A stretch of DNA of 64,000 bases from Macrobrachium rosenbergii (GCF_040412425.1 NC_089795.1:83681663-83745662); one strand, 5' to 3'; counted from the stretch's first letter, positions 47,557 to 62,454 are shown. Program-made: numbers and translations. Notes: generated by a model not told the origin, from the sequence alone.

Positions 47557-47945
47557 TAGTTTTCTGTAAAAGAGAACTATTGCGCCGGCTTTGTCTGTCC
47601 GTCCGTACTTTTTTCTGTCCCGCCCTCCAGATCTCTTAAAATCAATGAGGCTGGGGGGCTGCAAGGTGGTATGTTGACTATCCACCCTCCAACCATCAAA
47701 TATACCAAATTGCGGCCCCTCTAGCATCATAGTGTTTATTTTATTTAAGGTTATAGTTAGCCGTAATTGTGCTTCTGACAACGGTATAGGACAGGCCACC
47801 ACCGAGCCGTGGTTAAAGAGTCATGGGCAGCGTCTCATACAGCATTATACCGAGACCACCGAGGGATAGATCTATTTTCGGTGGCCTTGATTATACGCAG
47901 TACAGAAAACTCGACTGCGCCGAAGAAACTTCGGCGCTTTTGTTA
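47557..47945 (+). repeat. R2 interspersed repeat, copy 1, ends in a perfect hairpin
   Basis: About 390 bp. Landmarks: TTTTCTGTAAAAGAGAACTA, GCCGGCTTTGTCTGTCC, CTATCCACCCTCCAACCATC, GAGCCGTGGTTAAAG, ATTATACCGAGACCACCGA and a terminal stem GCGCCGAAG, loop AAA, CTTCGGCGC at 47917-47937, then TTTT. No open frame of note. A second copy is at 62703. Confidence 0.85.
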
Positions 47946-48865
47946 CTGTTTTATTCTAGAACGTGGATATTAATCTCCTGAAGAAAACAGATTTTATAAC
48001 TACAAAGCCACTGAGTTTCAGATACTTCGGGAATGATTCCGATGCATTATAACAAAAATAAATATCTTACCAGTTTTAGAGCCTTCACTGAATGATTTAT
48101 CAACGCTTTTCTTTTTATTCTCAGCTTTCAGTCTTTTAAAATATAATTTCCCTATTATTTTCTTGATTTTATTAACTTCTCTGACTTGTGACTAAATTCC
48201 TCTCGTTTCTTTGATTTTAAATGTACTCATGAATCATGCCAATAATTTTATTTATATTTTGGTATTGTTCATTAGAAATGACTCAGAAATAGTATAGTGT
48301 AAATTCTGTTATAAAGCAATTAACAGGGAATACAAGTGTGCAGTGCTATTCTCTGAAAGTGTATGACAATGAAAGGCAACTCAGAAGGGAGCCTAACATT
48401 CGATACTTAATAACAAGCGCAGTAAAAACAAAGGGAGATGACTTTAAAGAGAGAGTGAATGAATGGAAAAATGATGGAATTCACAAGAATTCATCAAGAT
48501 CAAAATTAAGAAATAGAAAAGTTTCCTGGATTTAATTACTCCGCGTGGAGCAACAGTTCTGTTCATTCCTTAAGGAAACCATTGTGAGATAAATTCCATT
48601 TTTCATAATATCCGAATCAAGTGAGAAATGTAGAACTAGTATGACGAATAAGAAATCGTTTGCTCTAAATTAAAATTTAAACAATGAATATTTAAAAACT
48701 ATAGATAGTGACATGTGTCTCTTGCACGCTATAAAGTACTGACAGAATTTTGATGGCTTAAAATTCCTGGCACTTTTATGGCCACTCAATGCAAGGGTGA
48801 AACATTTTCACAGTCATTGGTAGAGCTTCGGACTTTCTGATGTCACAGTTCTCAATACAGCCTCT

Positions 48866-49175
48866 GGAATGGAATAGAGAATTTAGGCCAAAGGCCAACC
48901 GCTGGGACCCCTGAGGTCATTCAGCTCTGAAACGGAAACTGGGAATAGAAAGGTTTGAAAGGTGTAAAGGGAGGAAAAACCTCGCAGTTGCACTATGAAA
49001 CAAATGTTAAGAGAGGTTGGATAGCAAGATGGAAGAAAGAGAATATGAATGGAGGTACAGTAAAAGGAATGGAAGGGGTTGCAGCAGGGACCGAAGGAAC
49101 GCTGCAGTGAACCTTAAGTAATACCTACAGTGCGCCGCGTGAGGCGCACTGACAGCACTAACCCCCTACGGAGGA
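48866..49175 (-). repeat. R1 interspersed repeat, full-length copy
   Basis: Minus-strand copy: on the plus strand it runs from GGAATAGAGAATTTAGGCC through GGTACAGTAAAAGGAATGG to GCGCACTGACAGCACTAACC and CCCCTACGG. Confidence 0.85.
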
Positions 49176-52100
49176 CTTACTGTAGTTCACAGTTTTAAAC
49201 AGTTTCCAACGTGCATTTATTTGATGTACGAACTGGCAACAGCAACCTGTCACACTGGGGATAATCATTTTCAGATTTTCTATTTTCACTTTCTCTGGGT
49301 ACTCACGCATAACGAGTATATTGCACCAATCCTCACACAAACACACACACACACACCTGGTGAAATATGGAGAATAATGATAAATAATTAGATAAATGAA
49401 TAAGATAAATAACAATATGCATGACTCTGCGAGGAAAGCAATAGAACATTAGACTGTTCATATTGCGTGTAAACAGACTTTAATTCTTCCAGCAAAATTA
49501 TCTTAACGTGATTGACACAGACTTGATGAGCAAGCAAATATCTGAAGGTTTTATAATCGTCATGACTTTCCAAAAGCCTTGAATGATTTCCTGTATAAGT
49601 AATAAATGATCTATACAGGATTAGAATGTCATCAAATAAAAGTTGATTAGCAAGGTAGGTTGACTATGAGACAATAGACCTACTGAAAATAATCGATTCA
49701 GAGTTTATGCAATTACAGGTTTTGTTTTTTCTTAGCATTCCGGCTTGTAATTTTATGTTCTTTAATACTACAGTAGATATCCTGGTTTCCAGAGTTATGA
49801 GTCTAATTAGTCTAACTACCAGTTAAAGCACTACGTAAGGTTAGGAGACTATTTTCTCAATGTCTCCTCCGAGATCTTAAATGAGTGAAAGTTCACGGAT
49901 TTGTTTCTGTTAGTCCTAAATCGTGAGAGATTAGGACAGAATTCATAATGAAGAATGTTAGCAGCTCGAGTTCATCTTAGCAACGACCAGAGCCGTGGAC
50001 AACGAATCTAAGGGCTTCATTATTGTTTCTTGGGCAACCAGCTTGTCAAAAGTACATTTGATTTCTTAACGATAGGTTGCCATGGTAATAACGCTTGACC
50101 CCAGGCCAAGAGAGACATGGTTTGCCCAATTGGGTGGAGTCGCCTCCCACCTGGGGTAACTAGGCGATGACGTATCTTAGAGGTATCTGCTCATTACGGC
50201 AATTCACAAGCTGACGTAATAAGGAGGTAGACAAAGCTCCGCCTACATGGGGGATTTTGGGGGGAAGTGAGTAGACCTTCTCTTTCTCTTGGTCTTGGCT
50301 AGACCTAGCTTGACAGAGACCGAATTACTCGTACGTACCAAGGAACTGATGAGTGTTGGGGTCAAGTGAATTTTGGGCCTCAGTGTGACCAGTTGCTTCT
50401 CGCACCAGACCTTGACGATTCCACTTTGTGAACAGTGCATATTCTCTGTCTAGTAGTCGTGTTGCTTGTAGCCTCTCCAGGGGACTTGTCCCTCTGCAGG
50501 CGCCTCTCAAGCAAACGACTGGGACTCGGTAATCTCAAGCCGTACTTGGGTAAGATTGACGTAACTTGTAATGTGACAGACGTTTGCAACATTTCACGCA
50601 GTCACACTCAATTTATCCAACTCCTTTCTCACTCTCCAGTGTAGTTACTACTGCCAATCTTCTGTTAAATAAATGAACTAATGAATAAATGAATAACCTT
50701 TACATTATTACTGCTTGAATCACGTGACTTTTAAAACTAAAGTGGACCTGTGAGTTTTGAATAGTTAACACTATAAAAAGGTATCCATTTCACATGCTTA
50801 TGTATATATGTATAAATATTAACAATTTTGCGTGAAGACGCATACACACACATATATATGTGCGTGTGCGTTTTAATGAAGAGAAATATTAGAGAATGAT
50901 CACAAACTACAGATGCTAGACCATAAGCAAAGGAGAGCAATGGTTAGTAAAACCGTAGAGAGGTTAGAGAACTCGCAGGCACCCAACGAAAGACTTTGAA
51001 AGCGATCGCAAGAGGAAGTCCAGGTCAGGATGCCGGTAGATAGGATGTTGTAGGGACGAGAGAAGGGATGAAGTGTCGCCCTAACTCTCTCTCTCTCTCT
51101 CTCTCTGTTGGCTTCCCAAGGGTCTTATTGTGTCCCATTTTCGTCCACAGGTGGTCACGAGAGGTTTTAATACGCCCCTTGCGTCTGCTTTCATTGCTGG
51201 TCATTCATTAGGGTGCCAACGAAACCCTGTAGTACTAAGAAGACCATTTACTATGAAACTGTTAAAAAACTTGGAGGTGTGATGAGGAAGATGGGTTCAG
51301 AGAGAGGCAAGAAGTAGAGAAAGACAACAGGAGCTCTGCAGAAGTTGTGGACAACGAGAAATGTGTGAATGAGAGCTGAAATGCCTAATGTAAGGATAGA
51401 TTTCTGAGGAGTGGAATGTAGCTCGTATCATGGTTCGTATATGAGCGCGGAAGTGGAAGATGGTGAAATGGAATATGTGGATAGACATTTTTATAAGGAG
51501 ATAGAAACGAAGAAGTTATGAGAAATAATACCAATAATAAAAATCTAATAAATTATTATCATAAGCGAAACAGAGGCCTAATATATTTCTAGTTTTAAGA
51601 GTTAAAAAAAAGATAAGAATACTGTCATAATATTTATATATAACCGATGTTCATAATCAAGAAACAGATGGGAACCAGATTTTTTTTATTTTTTTGGCTG
51701 TACAAGGCAACACACTCGCGTTTTATTCTATTTATATACTCACCAGTAACGACCAACAGCAGCTAAGGATATGTCTCACATTGAAACAGTCAACTATAGT
51801 CTGCAGTTGTTATCAATTTTGTCATTTCTGTTGTTGATGATAATGTCTTCAGACATTTTTAGGGTGGTCGGGGAGGGTTTATTGAGTTAACATTCATACA
51901 TATGATAAACATGACAATAATTTGGAAACTATGCAAAAAAAAAAAAAAGAAAGAAAATACTGTTGAAACGTTTAAGAACAATTTTATTATTATGGTTCAT
52001 GAGACTATGTTCTTGGGAGCCTAAACTCACAAATAGGAAAAATGTTTCTTTGACACAAGCAGCTGGATGAGCCACGTACTCTCGTATGCTTTGTTTTCCT

Positions 52101-54123
52101 TAAATATAAAAACGATGAACACTTATTGACAGCTTAGTAAATTCCAGACTCTCTTTCTCTCTCTCAGTAACGTGGCTTTTCAACCTCACTAAGTTCTCCG
52201 TTAGATCTTTCTTTGGCTGCGTGCAATCAAGACGTACCGATCAATCAGTAACGACAACAGTCATGTTTGCGTTTAACTGTTCACAATGGCCTTCAGCTTC
52301 CCTAGCCCAGCCTGACAAGCCCTCACAATATTTTCAAGCGCTGCATTTTATAGTAATGAACACTGTCGTAACCAAATTTTTTCCACTTCGTACTAAGCCC
52401 CTCAGTGCTAAAGCAATTAGGCCTTTTCCTCTACAGCGATCAGGCGTCACCAACTGACCACATCTAACTGCAGTGGCTCTGAAACTGCGTTCCTCATAGA
52501 GACAGAATATTGGAACAACTGTAAACAGGACCAGCATCCGTGCATACGCAGGAGAGGGAGGGTAAATCACAGGCCTACCTGCTCTCTTGTGGCCTTCCGG
52601 ATGTAAACAAATATTCCCTCTCATGCTACACTCCTGATGCCTGTTGCATGTCTGTGCGCGTTGATTTCATGTGGAGGATGCTAGTCCCGTGCTTGTGACT
52701 CACTGCCATACCCGAATGCTAATTTTGTGAGGAAACATAGCACTTGTTTAAAGTAACACTTGTTTGGCCAATCATATCTAGATTCATACCACTCCGATAA
52801 GTAATTTTGGAGAAAGCTTGTCGCAGCAAATTTTGTTAGGAATTTACTATTTAGATAGCTAAATTTGTGGGGCTATTTGTCATTTCAATAGGTTATTTTC
52901 ATGGTAATGTGTGTCTTTAACAATTAGTTTTGTTGGGGAATACTTGTCATTTCTAATTCGGTGGAGATACATGTCATTTCAATAGCTAATTCTGTGGGGA
53001 AGCTTATATTTCAATATTTAATTTTGTTGGAATATTAAATATTGTCACTTCAGTGGCTAATATTTTGGAACATAATTTTTTGATGAGATTCTTGGCTTCG
53101 ATGGTTTATTTTTTGGAGAAACTTGGTACTGCATAGGCTACTTTTTGTGGTAACTTGTCTCTTCAACTACCAGTTTTAAACAAAAATGATCACATCATCT
53201 GTTGATTTCATAAGACAACTTGCCTTTTCATGAGCTGATTTTGGAGCAAAACAGTATCATCTGTTTTCTCTCGAATATCGACGTTTCCCTTCGATCATTC
53301 TCGTCGGCAGGAAGCGCGCTGAACATCGTTCGAATTTCAAAACCATTTCCGCTCTGGTCGTTTTCTTTTTTTTTTATTTCGATTCAAATAACAAGACAGT
53401 TTTCTACAAGACAGTAATACGACATAATACCCGAACACTTCTCATAACATTGTTACCATTACCATTGTTGTCGGAAAAGCTAAAGGGAGTTAATAATATC
53501 AGAACTACTTATTTTTAGATAAGGTATATCTGCCTACCTTCCTGTTTACAACGCTTGCAAGTATAGAAAGCTTTATTCTTCATATGTCTATAGCTAGCCA
53601 TCTCTCGGACCAGATGTGTGTATGTTCGTGAAGGAACATACACGCATATCTATACTGCAAAGATTTATCTGTTTATATATATAATGTGTCTGCATATGTG
53701 AGCATGTGTGTGTGCGCGCGCATGTTTGTGTGTGTGTGTGTGTTCACCCATAGGGAGTCATTTCCAGGTGGTGTAACCCTTTGTTTCGAAGCAAATCTTC
53801 CTGGTTGAATTTGCCAGCCCCTTCCCCTTCTTCCCTCTATGTGCGACCCACCATAGTCGTCTAACTTCCAGGTAAATAATTCACACGCACACACAGATAT
53901 ATACTGTGTATGAATACACACACACACATATCTATATATGTGTGTGCGTTTGTGTGCATGTGTGACTTTTTTTATATTAACAGATATTAAGCCATAAATA
54001 TCGATTCATATGCGAGCCACCACGCACTGATGGAATTATGTATGTAGAGCACTTATTAGTTATTGCGTGTAATTTGTTCCCGAGGTATAGCGAATTGAAT
54101 ATAAACGACGTTTGTGGTTTAAT
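49176..54123. other. Intergenic, mostly unrecognised
   Basis: No gene supported. A GC-richer segment at about 50020-50720 could be a solo LTR (see findings). Short GT- and CA-rich stretches occur at 53690-53745 and 53880-53960. Confidence 0.3.
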
Positions 54124-54124
54124 G

Positions 54125-54198
<74 letters not shown>

Positions 54199-54224
54199 TT
54201 ATATACATATGTATGCATAAATAC

Positions 54225-54304
<80 letters not shown>
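54124..54304. repeat. Two (TA)n arrays separated by about 40 bp
   Basis: (TA)n at about 54124-54193 and 54229-54304, with an AT-rich CATATGTATGCATAAAT spacer. Only artefactual Tyr-Ile frames. Confidence 0.98.
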
Positions 54305-54307
<3 letters not shown>

Positions 54308-57300
54308 CTTTCTCTATATTTACCCTCATACAGAGGGGCTTCTACTGCTACTTGGGATGGTTCTTTGATTTACCATCATTTCCATTATTTGCCCTCGTTT
54401 TCACTCCCACTATCTTTTTTACTTCTTTATGCATCCGTTAAGGTACCTATGCATAATCCTCTCTTCCATACAGCTACACTTCAAACAACCTTTTTTTCTT
54501 TTTCTTAAAGATCTCATTTTCTTATCACGACACTTGATGCTTTAACTACCCCTCCCCCCCCTTCCCTCTTACACAAACAAACAATATTTTAAGATCCAAA
54601 CCTTGAATTTTCCGAACTCCATATATTCCATCAAGCATCTTCTCTTTTATCGCTACTTTTCTTTCTTTCTTATCAAATTTACCTGCCTCGATTACATTTA
54701 CAGCCGCTGTTTCATCGCGGTCTCCTACCAAGATTTCTGTAGATTTTAACAATTCACTCAACTAAATAAATGCTGAGATATATTTCAAGCTGCCTTCGCC
54801 TTTTATTTTATATATTCATCGACTTGTCCTTCCGTCCACTCTCTAGTAACACATGGTTTAACAAACTCTTTCGTCACCATTTTCCCTCACTTAAGTATAC
54901 ATATGTACATTGATATTCTTTGAAAACTACATTTTTCCATAATTCAAGCTAATTCCAGAACATATGTCCACAGTTCTTCTTTCGTTCTCATTTACTTCCG
55001 AACTCTATACTTACCAAATGAGTCATCTTCGTGTATTCAAAAGGACCTGAAAAGTTTACAATAGTTTACCATGAATATTTTCTCTTAACAGGGGAGAAAA
55101 CATCTTTCGAAGAAAATTATTTTACGGCGATGACCAATTATTTCAAGGGTAACTATTGAATAGTATTCCTCAAAGTACTTTAACAAATTTAAATTCTGAT
55201 GTACCTTGAAATAGAAGAAAATGAAAACCATGAAAATACATTTACAAATATATGTTAAATAAATACTTTATAAATCTGTTTTAAATACTTTAATTTTCGT
55301 ATACTGTCTTAACTATATTAAATCATCGGCACATTTGGAATCAAGACTGTCAGATAATTCACTTCGGATATGGGCTAGGTACGGACCATCCCATTAAGAT
55401 TTGTGTGAAAAGCAGTTTTGAATATCTGAGTATCAGAGGTATAAATTCTGTGTAACAGAAGCATGTACAGAGCCTCGTGTAGCTGACAGGTGTATTGAAC
55501 AAACTTTTCCAACTGAGCTCAACGCCACTTTTTAGAGGGATGGTAAAAAGAGGATAGACACAGATGTGGCTTCTAATCAACGGCAGATTCAAAGTATACT
55601 CTGCAGTTGCACTGTATGTCAATATATGTAAACTATTAAGATATAATTCCTTTACTTTTGATTTCAGTATAGGCTTAAAATTTTTGCTTAACCTTCAAAT
55701 ACATTATCAGTGATATTCTGTCATTCTGTCGGTCCGTTAGACCATTTACAGTGGTTGTGAACTTACCAAGCGTGGTTATTAGTTCAGGGTTCAGCTAGCG
55801 TTAGTTTAAAATATCAGTAAAAACTATGACAACTGAAACTTGCAAAAGACGTTATAGTCCGACCTTAGTGGCAATGGGTCACAATGAGGCACATGAACCA
55901 CCGAGTGAGTGACTAAACCCAAAAGAATGTTCGTTACATTTAATTATGACAGTTATGAAAATAAATATTCATGAGAGCCCATTAAACACCTAAGAGTACA
56001 TTCTGACCGTCTTACCTTAATTGAGATTAAGTATATTTACACATAAATTGAGCTTTGCAACCTGTTCAAAATAATCCGGAAGTTGATGGTTCCCTGACTG
56101 AGAAACAATACTTCTCGTTTGGCCGTAAAGTCACAATAGCTCCACGACAAGCCCTCAGATATTTGTAGCTCTTATGTTGTTCCGTTTTTTAGTCTCCGTC
56201 ATGGCCAAAACTTTAACAATTATTTCCATAAAAGTTTTTTTTTATTTTTCTTGTCAGTAAGCTTAAAAATCTTTCGTATTTGTTTGGGCACGACGATATT
56301 CTTTTTTTTTTTTTTACTTTGTTTAATGTTTACATTTCGGCCTCAACAGTTAAGTGTCACGTCAATGTCAACCGAGGTCCGTTTGAAAACATGATTAGGC
56401 ATATTGACTGCACAAGCACAGGTCTTTTTTTATAGATAGCATAAGACCTATAAACGCATAATTCGATGATAATCAATCACCAACGTGACTACTAGTGAAT
56501 CAAATAGGTGAAGGTCCTCCCGAATCCCAGTCCAGTCCAGCATTTGCAGTTGGTGAGTACAGTAAGTTGTTTTGCCCTCCGCCGGAATAGTTCATATGTA
56601 AAGACTTTTGGTCTCGTTGACGTTTGTAAATTGCATATTTGTAATACATAGACTTTGCGATATTATTTTTACCAGTTTTTGGCTCCAAATCCGCTGTGGT
56701 TTAAGTCATAATAGCTGCAAGATAAATAGCTCTGAAGAAACTCGTGTAGGGTGTAGCCTACTCATCTGGTTGGGAAAATGTCGAGTTATTTTAACTTATT
56801 TTTTAGAAATTATATAACATTTTCTTGGGAAGAAATGCGACAAAGGCAGTACTAGGCCAAACCTATATAACAGCCAAAAAAGGAAAACGCTTTGTAATAT
56901 TTAGTTCATATGGTTTTTCTTGGGCTAATCAGTTATAGGCCTGACAGTGAACAGATGAGTCAGCTGTTTGCAGAACTCCGATAAAACTGAGATGAACGAA
57001 GGGTTTTGAACTCGAAAGGATCAAACGAATTATTACATTATTTTTATTAAACATCTTTGACTCAGCAGCAAAGAGTTAGGAATGGTTACATTTTATATAA
57101 AGCTCGGGCTAAAACCATTGTATTTTAAAATTTTGCAATTGGTGCCAAGCGTATTAGTTGCTAAGTAATATGAATTTCACCTCCACGACAAAAATGAAAA
57201 AAAAATCAATTTTAAATTACGCTTCGCCGAAGGTACGAGTTGAACAGACAGTTTACTGGGATCAATATTTAGAAAAATCATTGTAGAATTCGTGTAATAT

Positions 57301-59109
57301 TAACAACAAAGAAAATGGAAACTTAAATATAGGCAAGGTGGGCGGCCTTGAAAGTTTTGGCTAGTACTAACGTAGCTGTAGTGAGGGAAATTGGGAGAAC
57401 CACTTTTACATTTATTGACATGTAAATCCCATTCCAAGTCTTTCGTAACTTTCTCTATCATAATTTAACAGAAGGAATGATTATCGCTCCTTTAAATATC
57501 CATCCTACCATGTTGATGCCGGGGCCTGGGAGCATGCCTTGAGTGAAAAGTTAATACATAAACAACGGTTGGGCGACCTTTGCACGATTGTTACTTTTGT
57601 TTCGTACATGCCAGGAGTAAGACACCTTTTGGCATAAGGCCAGCTAATCTGTAATAGCGTTTGCAAAACCAGATACCTTAACTAAGACTATGGCAGGTGG
57701 GTAGAATAACAGAGACTTTTTGTAATATACACTTTATTAGTCTTGCTTGTTTTGATGTCTATTAAGGTCGATGTGGGCAAAACGTACGGCATTCTCGTTA
57801 GAAGTTCCATTAAAGGGGTGAAATGATTGTTCTATCATGTTATTCCACTCACTTTGTTCGCCTAAATTCAATTGCAAGTTTGTAAGTACTGTATTTCTTT
57901 GTGAGATGAGGTTACTAGCCTCATGGCCATTAGCTAGACTTCAAAAGTGAGCACCATTCAAACCGCATTCTGTGCACAGGTCTGGTGTGCTACACGGGAA
58001 CTATTATATTGCAGCCTAGGCTTAATTACAAGATGAGGTAACCCAAACTCGGACATTATGAAAGTTTGGACGCGCGCATGATTATCATTGTCGAAAAATC
58101 GAGATTAAAATCGCCACTGATAACGAGTGCGAAGTGTGGGTCAAGTAGTTGTCACAAATAATATGCAAATAATTCAACAAAATCATTATTTTTGATAAGT
58201 GAAAAATTTGCTTGGCGATAAACGATTGCCAGGAGAGTGTTTTGTTAGTAATCGATTAATTTTACGCTTAAGAATAAATGAAAATCAGTACAACGACCTT
58301 GCAGTTACCTATAACCTGGAGCACTTTAATCACATAATAAGATTAGATACGTCAGGACCTTTCTCCTCTTCACACGTAGAGTATTTTTCGACCAATTGAC
58401 CTCTCATTTTTGTAGTCAAATGGTGGTTGTCTGGCGGTTGCCAACAGCCGCCCTTCCCCCACTGTTTCTCTCTTTGTTCCTTTGCAATTTCTTTCTCGTG
58501 CTCATTTGTCTGACACAAATTTCTCATGACACGACAAGGAAATTTTTGTGAAATGTCAGGACTGAGAGGTAGGATTGCTGCGATCTTTGTCGGCGAATAT
58601 TACCGCCATGTGCGTTGCTACAGCGTTTTGGCTTTTCAAATCACCTTCACTATTTCGTGTTTCCCTTTTCACGTCTACTTTTGTACACTTATGTACACTG
58701 CTGTCATTGTGTGACAACTGCGTAGACCCAAGATCATTTTATGTATGTAATACATATAACCGCAAGATATAGACATTGTATACACGCATACACTCGTCTG
58801 ACCAGGGGGGAGTTCAGGCTACCATTCCCAGGTGATGTGATAGGCGCGTTCTGTCATCCTAAACGCCCTGTATAGGAGTCAGTAGTAAGAGAGAGAGAGA
58901 GACTCGCCCCGGGATGGATGACGGAAGTCAAATAATTTGCTACTGCTCGTTGCTTGCGCACAGCTTATGCCACCTTATGTTCCTTTCCATGAAATCTAGA
59001 GTTTAGGTAACTTACCAAATTCAGTGACACCTAAAAAATAAGGCTAGTCCCATGAGACTCATTTAATCTGTAGATTTTTATATAAATCTACAGATATATA
59101 AATCTGTAG

Positions 59110-59113
<4 letters not shown>
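54305..59113. other. Intergenic, nothing recognised
   Basis: AT-rich intergenic DNA. Short open frames present do not resemble known families and lack splice or context support. Confidence 0.3.

Positions 59114-59193
<80 letters not shown>
59114..59193. repeat. (CT)n microsatellite
   Basis: About 39 perfect CT units. Just before it, TCTGTAGATTTTTATATAAA and its near-complement form a short inverted repeat. Confidence 0.98.
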
Positions 59194-59196
<3 letters not shown>

Positions 59197-61557
59197 AGAA
59201 TATTAAGGCAGACAATCAATTCCATTTACTAGACCCATACCGCTGAGCTTTGTCGACCAGGCAGGAAGATTTTATCCAGATTTCTCGGAACTTTCTCTGT
59301 GTTTGCTACATTGCCAAATGTCCTGATTTTCTCGCATGAAGATGAGGCTTACTTAAGGAATCAATTTTCTAATCGAGTGCCAGTTTCCGCTCCAAATCTG
59401 CAATCCTCTTAAGGTTACATGATTCGGTGACTACTTCCCTCTCCCCAACAAAGAGTTGGAATCCTCATCTTGCTTATGTTTTTCTGAGTCTCGTAACCTC
59501 TTTAAGTTTTTATTTTGTAATTTGTTTTCTTCGGTGCGGGCTAAAAATGGCATTAAGATTACCCGTCTTATCATCTGTACTCGTAAGAAATAAATAAATT
59601 TCACTTAATTTTGTTTTTCACTTTTAATGAGTTTAAAGGTTATGATCATTTTCTGCTCGGCTAGACAGAACTTTTTTTTTTTTTTTTTTACTTCGCATCA
59701 TTCGCTTGATTACGACTTTTTCTAAGTATTTTTTCAAGTTATAATATAAAAATAATTCAAATATGCTCCGTTCCCTGATGACAGGAGAGTCTGAAAGGAC
59801 GTCCAGGCGTACAGTCATTTTAGCCTAATTAGTTCGCCAACACTGACTGGCCATTTTACTTTTAAAGATAGTCTAACGGGAAAAAAAAGCAAGTGTCTCC
59901 CTGAATCTTTTGTGTTACTAACATGAACCTTTACTCTGATTTCCACCTCTTATGGAAACCCCGTCTTCCCTAGACCTTGGCCTAAACTACATTTTGAATA
60001 TATCACGTTAGTGAGTAGTGACCAAAGAATTACTTTAATGTCGCGCCAATATCATTGACTTATTTTTTACTTTTAGGAAGACTCGCAACTTAGACTGTTT
60101 AAAAAATGAAAACGATGACTTTGCGCAAAGGAGAAATGATTATTTGATGTGCCTGATGTATTTAATGCGCCTATTTCGATTGTAGTCCGAAAGAAATACG
60201 AACAGTAGACGGCAGTAAAAGTCATTTAGAGTGTCTCCTACCCAAAGTGCTTTACTTCCTTACATTATCTCTACCCTTTTGTCTCTTTCCACTTAATTGT
60301 TCAACTTCTTGAGCTGTATCTTGCTCCGATTTTCACTGTTTTGTTGAAATTCCATTGGGCGAGTTTTTCTAGAACAGTGACTGGCGGTCTCGATGAATCG
60401 CTTTACAGTGATTTTCAAAGGAATATGAGAAACGGCATCACTATCTCCGGCACATTCGATAATCGTATTGCCTCATTTGTTTTGACAGTACCCGTGAGAA
60501 CTGACAATATTATTTGCTGCCCTTCAGTTTATCTTAAATTAAGTCTGATAAAGATGAAGCGATTCACCATCTCGTGGTTGCATAATTCGAGTGACTTTGT
60601 TGATGATAAATACTCTTCACTGCGTTCATTTTTCCGTTATTGTCTTTCATATGGCACAGTCAGGTTTAAATTAATATCTGAAACAAAGTCAAACAGCATC
60701 ATGATCCGGCAGGTGTACTAATCAAGTACCAGGTGCCCAGAACCATTTTCGAAACTGCATTGTATTGTGGGTAAATATTAAAACGTCACATTACAACCCT
60801 GGACCTTAGAAATGACTCCTGCAGGCAGAAATACTTAGAAATTTCTCTCAGTTTAGAAGACCAACGTCACAAGAGCCATTACACAGAAACAAGCTTAATG
60901 TTACGAATGTTTTGAAGGATTTTTAAAGATTTTGGGCTAAGTCATGAGATAACATTTCTTACAAGCAGACACCCCACCCCCTTCCCTGCCCCCATCATAT
61001 ATGTGACAAACTATAGAGTGTTAAATAACCTCAGATTGTTTTTCTGGAGCATCTTGATATTCCCTGACGTGAGTGATAACGATCTACGTTTCATTTCAGG
61101 CTTTTAGTCTTATGTAACCGTGTTCAGCGGAATAGTATCACTTACATCCTGTTCATAACTAAGGCTTACAGAGTGATGGGGCAGTTCATTACAGTTTGAA
61201 CGCTTATGAATGACTGATAACTAAAACCTAAAGGAAGTTCTCCATTGGTTTACATTTCGTTTCTCTACAGTACATGTTAACACACATCTATAAATAAGCA
61301 GGTATCAGTTTTATGCAACTAGGCAGGGTACGTGGTAAACGATCGTGACGGATACAGTCTTATGGAACAGTTGTGACAATAACTTGATAACAGGCCTTGT
61401 TATCTCGATGAATATTCTCTTTGTATACAGAACAAAAGATCCATAAAAAGACACGTGTTACATAAACTTTATAAGCCTGGTGTAAATCAGCCAGGTTGGG
61501 TAGGATTGGTGAAACACAAACAGGAGAGGCACTCTTTTGATTTTAATATGTCTGTTT
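59194..61557. other. Intergenic, nothing recognised
   Basis: No gene recognised. A 126-codon plus-strand open frame at 60341-60721 has no recognisable family. Confidence 0.3.
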
Positions 61558-61872
61558 CCCGTAGGGGGGTAGCGCCGTTAGTGCACCTCATGCGGTGCAC
61601 TGTGGGCATTATTTAAGGTTCTTTGCGGCGTGCCTTCGGCCCCTAGCTGCAACTCCTTTCGTTCCTTTTACTGTACCTCCTTTCATATTCTCTTTCGTCC
61701 ATCTTACTTTCCAGCCTCTTCTAACAATTGATTCATAGTGCAACTGCGAGGTTTTCCTCATGTTACACCTTTCAAACCTTATACTGTCAATTTCCGTTTC
61801 AGCGCCGAGTGACTTCATAGGTCCCAGTGCTTGGCCTTTGGCCTAAATTCTATATTCAATTCAATTCAGTTC
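61558..61872 (+). repeat. R1 interspersed repeat, full-length copy
   Basis: Starts CCCGTAGGGGGGTAGCGCCG, contains GTGCACCTCATGCGGTGCAC and CGGCCCCTAGCTGCAACTCC, and ends TTGGCCTAAATTCTATATTC then AATTCAATTC. The cleanest copy in the window and a good template for searches. Confidence 0.9.
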
Positions 61873-62403
61873 ATTTGAAAGGCGGACTACTTGTTGGTCA
61901 GCAAATAAATTATAAACAAAGAGTATAACTCCCAGCTTGGAGTCACCGTTTCTGACATGCGAAGCCCAGTTGTTACAAAGGGGGTTAGCTGAGATGTGAT
62001 TAGAAACAAACGTTATTCGCAAGATAACGTACAGAGGAATTTGGCTATTAATTATTAGTATTAGTCATATTCTTTCTATTCCTGTTCTTCTCCGAAATGG
62101 ACATTGCAATAGGATCATGGGAAGATATGAAAACTGAAGTGTAATAAAAAGTAACTCCGCTTCGGTCTATCAAAGATCTCCTCATGGGATGGTTTTGATT
62201 TTGTCAGCGTATGACGAGTTTTAATATTCGTAGGTCCGGCCTTCCATCTGTTCAATAGATTAATTAATGCGAATATTTTAAGGGTGAAAAATGGCATCCT
62301 GTCAAAAGCCAAGTTGCCTTTTACTTAATATTAAATATTCATGTGGAGTAAATGCGTATTGGGTTTTCAAAATTTTTGATTAATTTGGAAATATTTATTT
62401 CTA

Positions 62404-62405
<2 letters not shown>

Positions 62406-62454
<49 letters not shown>

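Noticed and set aside
54546..54761. 71-codon minus-strand frame with charged composition
   Set aside because: No family recognised and no supporting splice sites; left as unannotated sequence.
60341..60721. 126-codon plus-strand open frame
   Set aside because: No recognisable motif, no splice or promoter context; a frame of this length is not rare in 64 kb.
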